Part shown: one piece after another, positions 1-8,120 of the stretch
Layout of the letters: each line of letters opens with the position of its first letter
Numbering within the stretch: the first letter of the stretch is position 1
Source: Ornithobacterium rhinotracheale
GTDB taxonomy: Bacteria > Bacteroidota > Bacteroidia > Flavobacteriales > Weeksellaceae
NCBI RefSeq assembly: GCF_022832975.1
Contig: NZ_CP094846.1
Span: 1,399,501 to 1,463,500 of the forward strand
Length of the DNA: 64,000 nt
Direction: 5' to 3'
Notes under the pieces: generated by a model
Database searches by the model: none
Told to the model about the DNA's origin: nothing
What the model saw: the letters and a program-made list of their open reading frames with translations, nothing else
Position numbers and translations under genes: made by a program

Positions 1-23
1 GGGTTCGAATCCCTGTGGGTCTA
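1..23 (+). tRNA. 3' end of a tRNA gene (isotype not determinable)
   Basis: Bases 1-15 look like the T-arm of a tRNA: GGG, the loop TTCGAAT, then CCCTG. They are followed by a seven-base acceptor strand (16-22) and an A discriminator at 23. No CCA is encoded, as is common in this phylum. The anticodon lies outside the window, so the isotype cannot be given. A terminator follows at once. Confidence 0.8.
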
Positions 24-25
24 CA

Positions 26-58
26 AAACCACCTGATTATCAGGTGGTTTTATTTTTT
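26..58 (+). terminator. Intrinsic terminator of the tRNA gene
   Basis: A perfect 11-bp stem (26-36 with 40-50) closes a TTA loop and is followed by a T-rich tail. It sits three bases after the tRNA discriminator base. Confidence 0.85.
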
Positions 59-99
59 ACAGCCATTTTCACAGCCACTTTCGGTGTGAAAATGGCTGT
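59..99. repeat. 15-bp perfect inverted repeat next to the tRNA terminator
   Basis: Arms 59-73 and 85-99 are perfectly complementary around an 11-base loop and are followed by TTTATT on the plus strand. It could be a second terminator, or a leftover of an element that used the tRNA 3' end. From 100 to 385 I see only AT-rich sequence with no gene. Confidence 0.6.
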
Positions 100-385
100 T
101 TTATTAAGTTTGAGTGTATAAGATATATTTTGATTTTCTTATTTATTTTATTGAAATATAAACTTTTATGTATTTTGTCTTGACTTAAACTTTTCATTCC
201 AGTTGTATTGATTTCAGCAAAAAATGATTTAATACGAAAATTAAATTATTGTTTTAGACTTATTTAATTATTTACTATATTAGCTACGGTTAAGATGACA
301 TACATTGTAAATGCTCAATTACTTGTCAAGCAATTGGGAATTTATGCAAGTCCAAATTTTATCAAATTACGCAAAAATTAAAATA

Positions 386-850
386 ATGAATAGATTGTCA
401 ATAATGGTATGTTTAGGTGTTTTAGTATTTAGCTGCTCTCCTAATCTTAAAAATAATTCTAATACGAACAAATCGAAACAAATACACGAACTTGCAGTTT
501 TTAACTTTTCGGAAATTCCAAAAGATTTATTGGTGAATTTGAATAAAATGGGAGTCGATAGTTCTCCAATACTCAATGAGTATGAAGGAAAATATCTAAA
601 TTTTATTTTTAAGATATCTCCACAGGATTTTAATCTTATTGGTAAAAAGGTCGGTTTTATAAGAGGTAAAATAGATTATTTCAAAGACACACGGGAGCGT
701 TTTAACAATAATTCCTCAATTGTTGGTGGCAGTAGTTTATATATATTTGATTCTATCCAGAAAAATCAAAGTGGTGGATATGATGCGGCGATTGTTTATT
801 GGAGTAAATTTTCACTTCCGATAGAAGAAGTAATTAAACGATTGAAATAA
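386..850 (+). CDS. Hypothetical lipoprotein
   Basis: A 154-residue protein whose first 17 residues form a lipoprotein signal peptide: a basic start (MNR), a hydrophobic core and a lipobox ending VFSC with Cys17 as the lipidation site. The reading frame extends upstream to 311, but those 25 extra residues are polar and would bury the signal peptide, so the ATG at 386 is chosen. The mature part is Asn/Lys-rich and soluble-looking. I do not recognise a family. It lies in the accessory stretch after the tRNA, and a remnant of another gene follows directly, so it may belong to a decayed island. Confidence 0.6.
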   Translation: MNRLSIMVCLGVLVFSCSPNLKNNSNTNKSKQIHELAVFNFSEIPKDLLVNLNKMGVDSSPILNEYEGKYLNFIFKISPQDFNLIGKKVGFIRGKIDYFKDTRERFNNNSSIVGGSSLYIFDSIQKNQSGGYDAAIVYWSKFSLPIEEVIKRLK

Positions 851-852
851 AT

Positions 853-978
853 GAGAGGGGTGGGCTATTCAAGAATTTAGGATTTACCTTTGGGAAGTTA
901 AACCCACCTACTTTTATTTTAGGTACTACTTATGGTGTATTAGATACGGAAGGTTTATTAGAATTTCAAACAAATTAA
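853..978 (+). pseudogene. C-terminal remnant of an unidentified gene
   Basis: The frame from 853 to the TAA at 976-978 has normal codon use and reads like a protein C-terminus: a Gly/Phe-rich stretch with NPPTFILGTTYGVLDTEG. It has no start codon of its own and overlaps nothing upstream that could encode the rest. I cannot name the parent protein. It is best read as a fragment left by deletion between 850 and 870. Confidence 0.35.
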
Positions 979-1027
979 GATTTGTGTTAAAAAATTTTTA
1001 ATATTCAATTATTACATTTTTTATAGA

Positions 1028-1387
1028 ATGAAACAATACTATAATGATGTAATGGAATCTTTTATATCTTTTTGCGCGATATACATTTTTATTTTTTACG
1101 CTATCGAATTATACATACAAGTAATTTATGGCTATTCTATAATTAGAGACTATTTTTCATATTATAAATATCCTGAATACTTTAGTCGATTAGTTATAAT
1201 GCCCTCCATCACAAGTCCTATCCCTATATTTGTGTATTTGCATTATAGATTTAACAAAGAGAAAATAAATAGATATTTTAAAGTATTTGAGAGGGAAAAT
1301 CTCCAAAAAAGAAAAAGAAATGGTAGATTAGTGATTGGGTTTATAACCGTAATTATAATCAGTTTATTTCTCACCATTATTTTATAG
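1028..1387 (+). CDS. Small hypothetical membrane protein
   Basis: A 119-residue, very hydrophobic protein with three likely membrane segments: about residues 10-35 (Phe/Ile/Tyr-rich), 53-73 (around the PSITSPIPIF stretch) and 100-119 at the C-terminus. A basic loop (KEKINRYFKVFERENLQKRKRNGR) separates the last two and should be cytoplasmic. No family is recognised. It has no partner gene next to it; 495 non-coding bases follow. Codon use is more AT-biased than in the housekeeping genes, in keeping with the accessory look of bases 1-1880. Confidence 0.5.
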   Translation: MKQYYNDVMESFISFCAIYIFIFYAIELYIQVIYGYSIIRDYFSYYKYPEYFSRLVIMPSITSPIPIFVYLHYRFNKEKINRYFKVFERENLQKRKRNGRLVIGFITVIIISLFLTIIL

Positions 1388-1882
1388 ATTGTTTTGATAA
1401 ATGGATTTTCAATATTCCCTAATAAAAAAATTCTAAATGGGGAGTTTTGAATTAACACCTCAAATAAAAAAATAGTCATTATAATAGTTTGAGACTTTTC
1501 TGTCTCAAAAAGCGAACGATAAAAAATACTTTTTTCTTCAAAAATTAAAAGCAGTATATTTGTCTCATTATTGGTCTCAAAAAAGAATTATAATAAGACT
1601 TATTTTATAAGACAATTATTGTGGAAAAATTAGAAAAGCTAATAATGAAAGGTTTAGCCATTATTCAATAGTGTAAATCGTCAGCAAAAAGTTTACCAGT
1701 TTAGGTTAAAAATAGTATAGTTAAAAAAAGAAAAAACTAACTTTACAAAAACCACTTAGAACATACTATATTAGTATCGGTAAACTTTAGTTTGGCGACC
1801 TACACGACGGTTAAATACAAGAATTTTAAATAAATTCTGAACAGAAAATCTTATTTTTACACATTCAAAAAATCAATAGAAA
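1388..1882. other. Non-coding 495-bp gap with hairpin and repeat elements
   Basis: No convincing gene. It holds an 8-bp stem-loop at 1488-1509 (TTTGAGAC/GTCTCAAA), a TATATTTG promoter-like box at 1555-1562 with no clear gene behind it, the dispersed repeat at 1672-1706, and a 10-bp inverted pair (1688-1697 with 1779-1788) that might mark the ends of a small decayed element. Confidence 0.5.
1672..1706. repeat. 35-bp dispersed repeat, copy A
   Basis: Matches 37140-37174 at 32 of 35 positions by hand alignment, in the same orientation. The core is TCAGCAAAAAGT followed by TACCAGTTTAG. Copy B lies over the promoter region of the candidate structured RNA near 37.1 kb; here no similar RNA follows. 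Confidence 0.75.
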
Positions 1883-2398
1883 ATGTCTGTAAAATTAATT
1901 TCAGATACAGCACACTACACCGAAGTCATTTTACGCGCATCTAAAGTAAGGCGTTCGCTATGGATTGGCACTGCCGACATCAAGGATCTTTATACCGATT
2001 TTGCCGGACAAAAGGTTCCTTTTTTGGCTGTATTGGCAAATTTGGTGAGAAAAGGCGTTAATGTTCGGCTCATTCACGCTAAAGAACCTGGACCTATGTT
2101 TCGAGAAGATTTTGAGCGATACCCTATACTCTGGGAGCGGCTTGAGCGAGCGCTTTGTCCGCGTGTGCACTTCAAAATGATGATTTTTGATTATTCCGTA
2201 GCGTATATCGGTTCTGCCAATCTCACAGGTGCAGGGTTGGGGGCCAAGAATGAAAACAAGCGAAATTTTGAAACAGGCATCTTAACCGATAATCCAGAAC
2301 TTGTGGACGCCGCTGCTGACCAATTTGACAGAGTTTGGATGGGGCTGCATTGTAAAAAATGTGCCCGAAAACAATTTTGTAAAGACCCGATTGGGTGA
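1883..2398 (+). CDS. Phospholipase D-like domain protein (single HKD motif)
   Basis: A 171-residue protein with one PLD catalytic motif, H96-x-K98-x4-D103 (HFKMMIFD), followed by the usual GSANLTGAG turn. Short single-motif members of this superfamily act as dimers, often as nucleases or phosphodiesterases; substrate is not predictable here. There is no signal peptide, so a cytoplasmic role is likely. The C-terminus carries a Cys cluster (C157, C160, C166) that could bind metal, which is not part of the core fold. It stands alone between two long non-coding gaps, and its codon use is closer to the housekeeping genes than that of the two genes upstream. Confidence 0.75.
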   Translation: MSVKLISDTAHYTEVILRASKVRRSLWIGTADIKDLYTDFAGQKVPFLAVLANLVRKGVNVRLIHAKEPGPMFREDFERYPILWERLERALCPRVHFKMMIFDYSVAYIGSANLTGAGLGAKNENKRNFETGILTDNPELVDAAADQFDRVWMGLHCKKCARKQFCKDPIG

Positions 2399-2489
2399 AA
2401 GGTTTTAAAGAATAATTTAGATTTTATATTTTAATTGTTTTTTTATTTAATACCATTTTTTCGGAATTAATTTTCACATTGTTGAAACT

Positions 2490-2620
2490 CTTGCATCAAG
2501 TTCAGGACAGCACATAAAAAACTGAATTTGACTCATTTAATTATTCATAACTCAATTCGGAATCTCAAAAAAACTGAATTTAGCATATTTTGTCATTCCA
2601 ATCTCAATTCGGAATCTCTT
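2490..2620. repeat. Degenerate copies of the stem-loop intergenic repeat (gap 2399-2779)
   Basis: The 381-bp gap has no gene. It holds three partial copies of the window's intergenic repeat: a TCAAGTTCAGGA piece near 2497-2508, then two CTCAATTCGGAATCTC units at 2551-2566 and about 2603-2618, with GTCATTCC at 2592-2599. Compare the better copies at 26.7, 27.5 and 48.8 kb. Confidence 0.6.
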
Positions 2621-2779
2621 GCAGAAAAATTATTTGAAAGAATCAAAAGACTTTAATTAAATTTATCATTTCAAGATATTTCCACAGACAAACTTACCAA
2701 AAACATCACAAAATTCGATTTTGGTTGAGCTTATGTTCCAAAAAATTGTTACATTAGTGAATTCAAAAACCGATTATAA

Positions 2780-3184
2780 ATGAAAAAAATATATTTAACT
2801 TTCGCATTTGCAGCATTTTCTATCATAGCTTGCAAAAGCGAAAATCAAGAGGAAGGCGTGTTGAGCCCTGAAGACATCGAAAGCATTGAAGAAACCAGCA
2901 CAAGCTCGGTAGATAAAATTGATTTCGACGGGAAATACGAGGGCGATGTACATGGTAAAAAATATGATTTAAAACTAAACAACGACGATTTCACCCTAGA
3001 TTACGGCGGAGAGAAATTCAAAGGCAAAGCCTACATCAATGGCGACGGAACTCGCATCGAACTTGAACCAAAGAGCGGAAATCTTACATACAAAATTTTG
3101 GCTTGGGTAGATGAAAATCAATTGTCTGTTTTAGATGAAAATGGAGAATATCCAGAACCAGAAATTTTCTTAAATCGTAAATAA
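2780..3184 (+). CDS. Lipoprotein with NlpE-like beta fold
   Basis: A 134-residue lipoprotein. The signal peptide ends SIIAC with Cys18 as lipid anchor, followed by an acidic linker (EEGVLSPEDIESIEE) and a compact beta-rich domain with the pattern FDGKYEGDV...KYDLKLNNDDFTLDYGG...FKGKAYINGDG, which resembles the NlpE N-terminal domain seen in envelope copper and stress proteins. The family call is by pattern only. It ends eight bases before lipB, so the two may be cotranscribed, although no functional link is evident. Likely located on the periplasmic side of an envelope membrane. Confidence 0.6.
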   Translation: MKKIYLTFAFAAFSIIACKSENQEEGVLSPEDIESIEETSTSSVDKIDFDGKYEGDVHGKKYDLKLNNDDFTLDYGGEKFKGKAYINGDGTRIELEPKSGNLTYKILAWVDENQLSVLDENGEYPEPEIFLNRK

Positions 3185-3192
3185 AATTAATT

Positions 3193-3966
3193 ATGAAATT
3201 CAATCGAGCAATCAATAAAAAAGTAATTTTTAAAGATTTAGGCGAAAATCAAGATTATCAGCAAGTTTGGGACTTTCAAGAAGAAAGATTAAAGGAAATA
3301 GTAGACATCAAAATGCATTTGCGCCAGCTAGAACGCGATTACGACAACGCCAAGGATGTAAGCGAATGCAGAGCCATTTCCAAAGAAATCGAAACCACAG
3401 AAACGCCTAACTATTTATACTTTGTACAGCATCCACATGTGTACACTTTGGGCAAAAGTGGCGACGAGCACAATATGCTTGCCAATGAGGATAAGCTGAA
3501 AGAAATCCAAGCGACATATGTAAAAACCAATAGAGGAGGAGATATCACTTATCACGGGCCAGAGCAGCTTGTGGGGTACCCAATTTTGGATTTAGAAAAC
3601 TTCAAAACCGATATTCACTGGTATTTGAGAAGTCTGGAAGAAGTCATTATCAAAACCATCGGCGATTATGGATTAAAAGGCGAACGAAGCCAGGGGGAGA
3701 CAGGCGTTTGGCTTGATGTGGGAAAACCTTATGCCCGTAAAATTTGCGCCATGGGAGTCAAAGCATCACGCTGGGTGAGTATGCACGGATTTGCTTTGAA
3801 TGTAAACACTGATTTAAAGTATTTTGAATATATAATTCCTTGTGGTATCAAGGGAAAAGCAGTGGCTTCGCTTGAGCGTGAATTGGGCAGGAAAGTAGAT
3901 ATCAATGAAGTAAAAGAACGCTTAAAAAAACATTTTTGCGAGGTTTTTGAGTGCGAAATTATTTAA
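3193..3966 (+). CDS. lipB: Octanoyltransferase LipB
   Basis: Transfers the octanoyl group from acyl carrier protein to lipoyl domains, the first step of lipoate assembly; cytoplasmic. The 257-residue protein shows the family core: RGGDITYHGP from Arg114, the catalytic lysine region ARKICAMGVK (Lys183) and the catalytic cysteine in IIPCGI (Cys217). Two oddities: the signature position usually Gly before Gln in THGPGQ is Glu here (YHGPEQ), and residues about 40-75 hold a charged helical insert compared with shorter relatives. Start at ATG 3193 follows the preceding lipoprotein by eight bases. Confidence 0.95.
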   Translation: MKFNRAINKKVIFKDLGENQDYQQVWDFQEERLKEIVDIKMHLRQLERDYDNAKDVSECRAISKEIETTETPNYLYFVQHPHVYTLGKSGDEHNMLANEDKLKEIQATYVKTNRGGDITYHGPEQLVGYPILDLENFKTDIHWYLRSLEEVIIKTIGDYGLKGERSQGETGVWLDVGKPYARKICAMGVKASRWVSMHGFALNVNTDLKYFEYIIPCGIKGKAVASLERELGRKVDINEVKERLKKHFCEVFECEII

Positions 3967-3982
3967 AATACATTATTTTTTT

Positions 3983-3990
3983 TAACTTTG
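3983..3990 (+). promoter_or_regulatory. -7 promoter box (TAACTTTG)
   Basis: Matches the Bacteroidota -7 consensus TAnnTTTG, 13 bases before the DUF4293 start. No clear TTTG -33 element at the right distance. Confidence 0.45.
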
Positions 3991-4003
3991 TAAAAAAATA
4001 TAG

Positions 4004-4411
4004 ATGATACAAAGGATTCAGTCGGTATTTTTATTTTTAGCGGCAATTGTTTCTTTAGTGATTTCCAATGTAGTAGATCTCTGGAAACAAGGCTCAGAAT
4101 GGATGCAGAGCAATGATTATACATTGATTTTTGCGATGTTTCTATCTTCTGGGATTTTATCTTTTGCCGTTATATTTTTGTACCGAAACAGAAAAAGACA
4201 ATTAATTTATAATTATTTAAACATATTTTTAAATGTAGTGCTAGTAGGATTACTGGCGTATGATTTATACAACTTGCCTGGAGAAGGTATCAATTCGCAG
4301 AAGGGCATTGGGCTTATTTTGCCTTTGATTTCAATTATTTTGCTTTTTATGGCAAATAGCGGAATTAAAAAGGACGAGAAGCTTGTAAAATCGATAGATC
4401 GTATCCGTTAA
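4004..4411 (+). CDS. DUF4293 family membrane protein
   Basis: A 135-residue protein with four membrane segments at about residues 5-24, 42-62, 70-90 and 102-120, starting MIQRIQSVFLFLAA, which is typical of the DUF4293 family found across Bacteroidota. Function is unknown. A short basic tail (KKDEKLVKSIDRIR) is probably cytoplasmic. It has its own -7 promoter box and is followed by a clear terminator, so it seems to be a single-gene unit. Confidence 0.85.
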   Translation: MIQRIQSVFLFLAAIVSLVISNVVDLWKQGSEWMQSNDYTLIFAMFLSSGILSFAVIFLYRNRKRQLIYNYLNIFLNVVLVGLLAYDLYNLPGEGINSQKGIGLILPLISIILLFMANSGIKKDEKLVKSIDRIR

Positions 4412-4441
4412 TCTTAGTACACTTATTGTTTTTTGAGTGTT

Positions 4442-4475
4442 AAAAGCAGTCTTATTCAAGACTGCTTTTTTCTTT
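4442..4475 (+). terminator. Intrinsic terminator after DUF4293
   Basis: 12-bp stem (4442-4453 with 4458-4469), four-base loop ATTC, then a T-rich tail. It lies between two convergent genes and could serve both. Confidence 0.85.
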
Positions 4476-4495
4476 ATCTATATACATGAGATTTC

Positions 4496-4897
4496 TTACG
4501 CCCAATCAAATTGGAAATCCTTTACTATATCAGGATGCAAACTCATATACACGGGGCAGGTTTTAGCTGTTTGTTCCAAGATTTTTCTTTGTTTCTCATC
4601 TGTTTTAAAAGGAACATGAAACACCACTGAAACTTTAGCAATTCTGCGCGGATCGGCAGACATTTCCTTAGTTACATCAGCAGTGATACCTTTGATGTCC
4701 CAGTCCATTGACGCCGCTTTGATTCCCATAATTGTCATGGCACAACTCGCAAGCGCAGTAGCCACCGTATCGGTAGGTGAGAACGCTTCGCCTTTTCCGT
4801 TGTTGTCTATGGGTGCGTCGCTTAAAATCACATTTCCAGAAGCTAAATGTGTTGCTTCTGTTCTTAATTCTCCTAAATAAGTTACTTTAGATGTCAT
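4496..4897 (-). CDS. OsmC family peroxiredoxin-like protein
   Basis: A 133-residue OsmC/Ohr-type protein, thought to reduce organic hydroperoxides with two cysteines. Cys52 sits in LASCAMTIMG and Cys114 in TAKTCPVYMSLHP, the two expected redox positions. The start motif MTSKVTYLGELRTEATH and SGNVILSDAP also fit the OsmC class. Cytoplasmic, no signal peptide. The gene is convergent with DUF4293 and has its own 5' region of about 180 bases shared with the divergent DUF349 gene. Whether the protein is closer to OsmC or to the YhfA-type subgroup cannot be told by eye. Confidence 0.9.
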   Translation of the reverse strand: MTSKVTYLGELRTEATHLASGNVILSDAPIDNNGKGEAFSPTDTVATALASCAMTIMGIKAASMDWDIKGITADVTKEMSADPRRIAKVSVVFHVPFKTDEKQRKILEQTAKTCPVYMSLHPDIVKDFQFDWA

Positions 4898-5033
4898 AAA
4901 AATTAAATTTTTTTTGTACTTTTATGATTCATATATGAATAAATGAAACTAAAAGCACATCATTATAGTTAAAATTTCATGTAAAGATATAAAAAAATCT
5001 TGACAGAATTTAGTATGATTGCTTGATATTCAT

Positions 5034-5041
5034 TAGCTTTG
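5034..5041 (+). promoter_or_regulatory. -7 promoter box (TAGCTTTG)
   Basis: Fits TAnnTTTG, 34 bases before the DUF349 gene. The -33 element is not obvious. Confidence 0.4.
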
Positions 5042-5075
5042 TTAAATAATAATTTTTGCAGAAAAATTTGAACCC

Positions 5076-7037
5076 ATGTCTATAGAAAAAGAAAACCTGC
5101 TAAATGCAGACGGAAATGTAAACGAATCGGAAGCGTTGAATGCTCCAGCAAGTGAAACAAGTGCAGAGTCGGCGACTCCTGCGCCAGAAAAAGACTACGA
5201 CGAAAACGCAGACAATGATCAACATCAAGACCAATCGGTGGAGGATGAGAACGATCATGAAAGCGAAGAAAACGAAGTCCCGCAAAAGGACTACGATGAA
5301 ATGTCTATGCCAGAGCTGGTGGCGGAACTCACTTATTTGATGGGGAAATATCCTGTGATAAAACTCAGAGAAGCTTTTCACCAAATCAAAGATGCATTTT
5401 TCAAACAATTTTCTGAAGCAGAACAAGAGGCCAAGGAGAAATTCGTGGCACAAGGAGGTGAAGAAATCGATTTCAAATATGAAACTAAAGATCGAAACGA
5501 TTTTAATAAATTAAATAGAGAATATAAAAATCGCCTGCAAGATTATTACAAAAGTATTGAGCAGAAGGAAAAGGAAAGTTTAAAGGAACGCGAAGCCATT
5601 ACCGAAGAGCTAAAAGCGTTATACACAGAGCCTAATAGCGATATCAATATCTTTAAGAAATTCAGAGAATTAAAGACTCGTTGGCATAATGCAGGACGCA
5701 TTCCTAAGGCTAAAGCGAGCAATATTTTTAATAACTATTATTTCCATTTAGATAATTTCTATAAATTCTTGGATCTTAATCAAGAATTGAGAAAAATGGA
5801 TTATGAGCATAACTTAAATGTACGCCATTCCATCATAGCGCGTGCAGAAAATTTATTGCAAGAAGAAAATGTGCAAAAAGCATTGAACGAATTGCAATAT
5901 CTACACCGCATGTGGAAAGAGGAAGCAGTGCCTGTGGCTGAAGAACATAGAGAGCCTACTTGGCAGAAGTTCAAAGAATTAACTGCAAAGCTACACGATA
6001 GAAAAGAGGAATTGAGTGTTCAACTTCAAGAAAGACTTGCCGAAAACCTTAAAAAGAAAAATGAAATTATTAAAAAAATAGGTGAAGTAATTGAAGGGCA
6101 GGAGATTAAATCACACAATTTGTGGCAAAAGAAAATCAAAGAAGTTAAAAAACTTAGAGATGAATATTTTACCATAGGTCGTGTCCCTAAAGCTGAAAAT
6201 CAAACTACTTGGGATAAATTTAAAGAAGTAACCCGTAATTTCAATCGCCAGAAAAATGCTTTCTACAAAAATATGAAGGCAGAGCAAATGGAAAATCTGG
6301 AGAAAAAACGCAAATTAATAGAAATTGCTAAAGAACATAAGGATAGTACCAATTGGAGCGAATCGGCTAAAGTGGTAAAAAGAATTCAAGCCGAATGGAA
6401 GAAGATTGGGCATGTGCCAAGAAAATATTCAGACAAAATTTGGAAAGAATTCAACGAGGCTAATAATCAGTTTTTTGATAGATTTAAAAACAGAAATAAC
6501 GAAAAACTTGAGCAGCAAAATCAAAATCTAAAAGCAAAACAAGAGTTGCTAGAGGAAATGAAGAATGCCGAAAAACCGTCTGACAAAGATGCGTTGCTCA
6601 AATGGCTGAACGAGTACAGCATTCGCTGGTCATCGATTGGATTTGTGCCAAATGGAAAATTGGACATCAATAAAGATTTTACGCATTTAACGCAAAAAAT
6701 CTTAAAAGATGCGGGGCTAGATAAAGATGCAATTGAAAAAGCTCAGTGGGAGAATCAATTAGAGCAAATCAAACAAAAACTAGATGATAAATTGCTTAGA
6801 AATTTAAAATTTGATTTGAGAAAGAAAATTGACGAAAAACAAAAAGAAGTTTCTCAGTTACAGACCAATTTGTCTTTCTTCTCTAATGGAGATGATTCTA
6901 ATCCATTGTTTAAGAGTGCAATCTCTAGCATCGAGGCGCATGTAGAGGAGTTGAATGCCTTAAAAGCTAAATTCAATGATTTAAAGAAAATCAATCTTGA
7001 AGCATTGGCAGACAAAAACGATGATTCAGAAGAATAA
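5076..7037 (+). CDS. DUF349 repeat protein
   Basis: A 653-residue, highly charged, mostly alpha-helical protein. Residues 1-75 are acidic and low in complexity (Glu/Asp/Ser). After this come about five helical repeats, each marked by a W...G.vP motif: RWHNAGRIPKA, MWKEEAVPVAE, EYFTIGRVPKAE, EWKKIGHVPRKY and RWSSIGFVPNGK, which defines the DUF349 family. The last 130 residues look like coiled coil. The molecular role is unknown. The protein has no signal peptide or membrane segment. It is monocistronic: a promoter box lies upstream and a strong terminator follows. Confidence 0.9.
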   Translation: MSIEKENLLNADGNVNESEALNAPASETSAESATPAPEKDYDENADNDQHQDQSVEDENDHESEENEVPQKDYDEMSMPELVAELTYLMGKYPVIKLREAFHQIKDAFFKQFSEAEQEAKEKFVAQGGEEIDFKYETKDRNDFNKLNREYKNRLQDYYKSIEQKEKESLKEREAITEELKALYTEPNSDINIFKKFRELKTRWHNAGRIPKAKASNIFNNYYFHLDNFYKFLDLNQELRKMDYEHNLNVRHSIIARAENLLQEENVQKALNELQYLHRMWKEEAVPVAEEHREPTWQKFKELTAKLHDRKEELSVQLQERLAENLKKKNEIIKKIGEVIEGQEIKSHNLWQKKIKEVKKLRDEYFTIGRVPKAENQTTWDKFKEVTRNFNRQKNAFYKNMKAEQMENLEKKRKLIEIAKEHKDSTNWSESAKVVKRIQAEWKKIGHVPRKYSDKIWKEFNEANNQFFDRFKNRNNEKLEQQNQNLKAKQELLEEMKNAEKPSDKDALLKWLNEYSIRWSSIGFVPNGKLDINKDFTHLTQKILKDAGLDKDAIEKAQWENQLEQIKQKLDDKLLRNLKFDLRKKIDEKQKEVSQLQTNLSFFSNGDDSNPLFKSAISSIEAHVEELNALKAKFNDLKKINLEALADKNDDSEE

Positions 7038-7061
7038 TTTTTGATTAATAATATAAGGTAT

Positions 7062-7102
7062 AAAAAGTCTGTTTTGTAATTGTCATAAAACAGACTTTTT
7101 TC
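7062..7102 (+). terminator. Intrinsic terminator after DUF349 gene
   Basis: 14-bp stem (7062-7075 with 7087-7100) with an 11-base loop and a T tail. It ends only eight bases before the ribD start, so ribD transcription must begin inside or very near it, or read through. Confidence 0.85.
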
Positions 7103-7109
7103 AATATTT

Positions 7110-8120
7110 ATGGTACATCAACAATTCATGCAGCGTTGCCTTCAATTGGCACAAAATGGGCTTGGCACCACTTATCCTAATCCTGTGGTGGGAGCGGTGA
7201 TTGTGCACGATGATAAAATCATAGGCGAGGGCTGGCATTATAAAGCAGGGCAACCACATGCGGAGATTAATGCGATTAATTCCGTGAAAGACAAATCTTT
7301 GCTATCAAAATCCGCCATTTATGTAAGTTTGGAACCTTGCGCTCATTTCGGCAAAACACCACCTTGTGCCAATGCTATTGTGGAAAATAAAATTCCTAAA
7401 GTCGTAATTGGCTGTAGAGATGCCGCCGCGCATGTCAATGGAAAAGGAATTGAAATTTTAAAAAATGCAGGAGTGGAAGTGGTTGAAGGTATTTTAGAAA
7501 ATGAATGCCTTGAGATGAATCGGAGATTTTTTACTTTTCACGCTAAAAAAAGACCTTACATCATTTTAAAATGGGCAGAAACTGCCAATCATTTTTTTGC
7601 GCCCGAGAACGGAGAACAGAAATGGATTACGAGTCAAAAAAGCAAATACCTGAGCCACCAATGGCGTTCAGAAGAAAATGCTATTTTGATTGGGAAGAAA
7701 ACTTTAGCCATAGACAATCCTTCGTTAGATTGTAGATATATTAAAGGTATCAATCCTATCAAAATTGTCATAGGAAATGATTTTTCAGATTTGAAAAACA
7801 CCACTTTATTAAAAGACCAAAAATCCATTGTGTATGAAAAAAAATCATTTCTGGAGGATTTTTCGCTTGAGAATATTTTGCACGATTTGCACCAAAAAGG
7901 GATTCAAAGTGTAATTGTGGAAGGCGGAATAGAAACATTAAAATCTTTTATACACGAAGATTTATGGGACGAAGCTCGCGTTCTTCAATCCACTAAAAAC
8001 TTCTGGGAATCGGGCAGAAAATCGCCTAAGTTTAAAGATGCAAAACATTTAAATACAATAAGTTTTGGAGATGAATTAATTCATTACTTTAAAAATATAA
8101 ATAACGAATATTTGCTATGA
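7110..8120 (+). CDS. ribD: Riboflavin biosynthesis deaminase/reductase RibD
   Basis: Bifunctional enzyme of riboflavin synthesis: deaminates the pyrimidine from GTP cyclohydrolase II, then reduces the ribosyl side chain. The deaminase domain (about 1-145) shows the zinc site HAEINAI and PCAHFGKTPPC. The reductase domain (about 147-336) includes RPYIILKWAETA and the VEGG motif. Total length 336 is near the family norm. No membrane segments; cytoplasmic. The stop overlaps the yigZ start (ATGA), so the two genes are translationally coupled. The start lies right behind the upstream terminator. Confidence 0.95.
   Translation: MVHQQFMQRCLQLAQNGLGTTYPNPVVGAVIVHDDKIIGEGWHYKAGQPHAEINAINSVKDKSLLSKSAIYVSLEPCAHFGKTPPCANAIVENKIPKVVIGCRDAAAHVNGKGIEILKNAGVEVVEGILENECLEMNRRFFTFHAKKRPYIILKWAETANHFFAPENGEQKWITSQKSKYLSHQWRSEENAILIGKKTLAIDNPSLDCRYIKGINPIKIVIGNDFSDLKNTTLLKDQKSIVYEKKSFLEDFSLENILHDLHQKGIQSVIVEGGIETLKSFIHEDLWDEARVLQSTKNFWESGRKSPKFKDAKHLNTISFGDELIHYFKNINNEYLL

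Noticed and set aside
311-385. Longer N-terminus for the first lipoprotein (start at 311)
   Set aside because: It would place 25 polar residues before a typical lipoprotein signal peptide.
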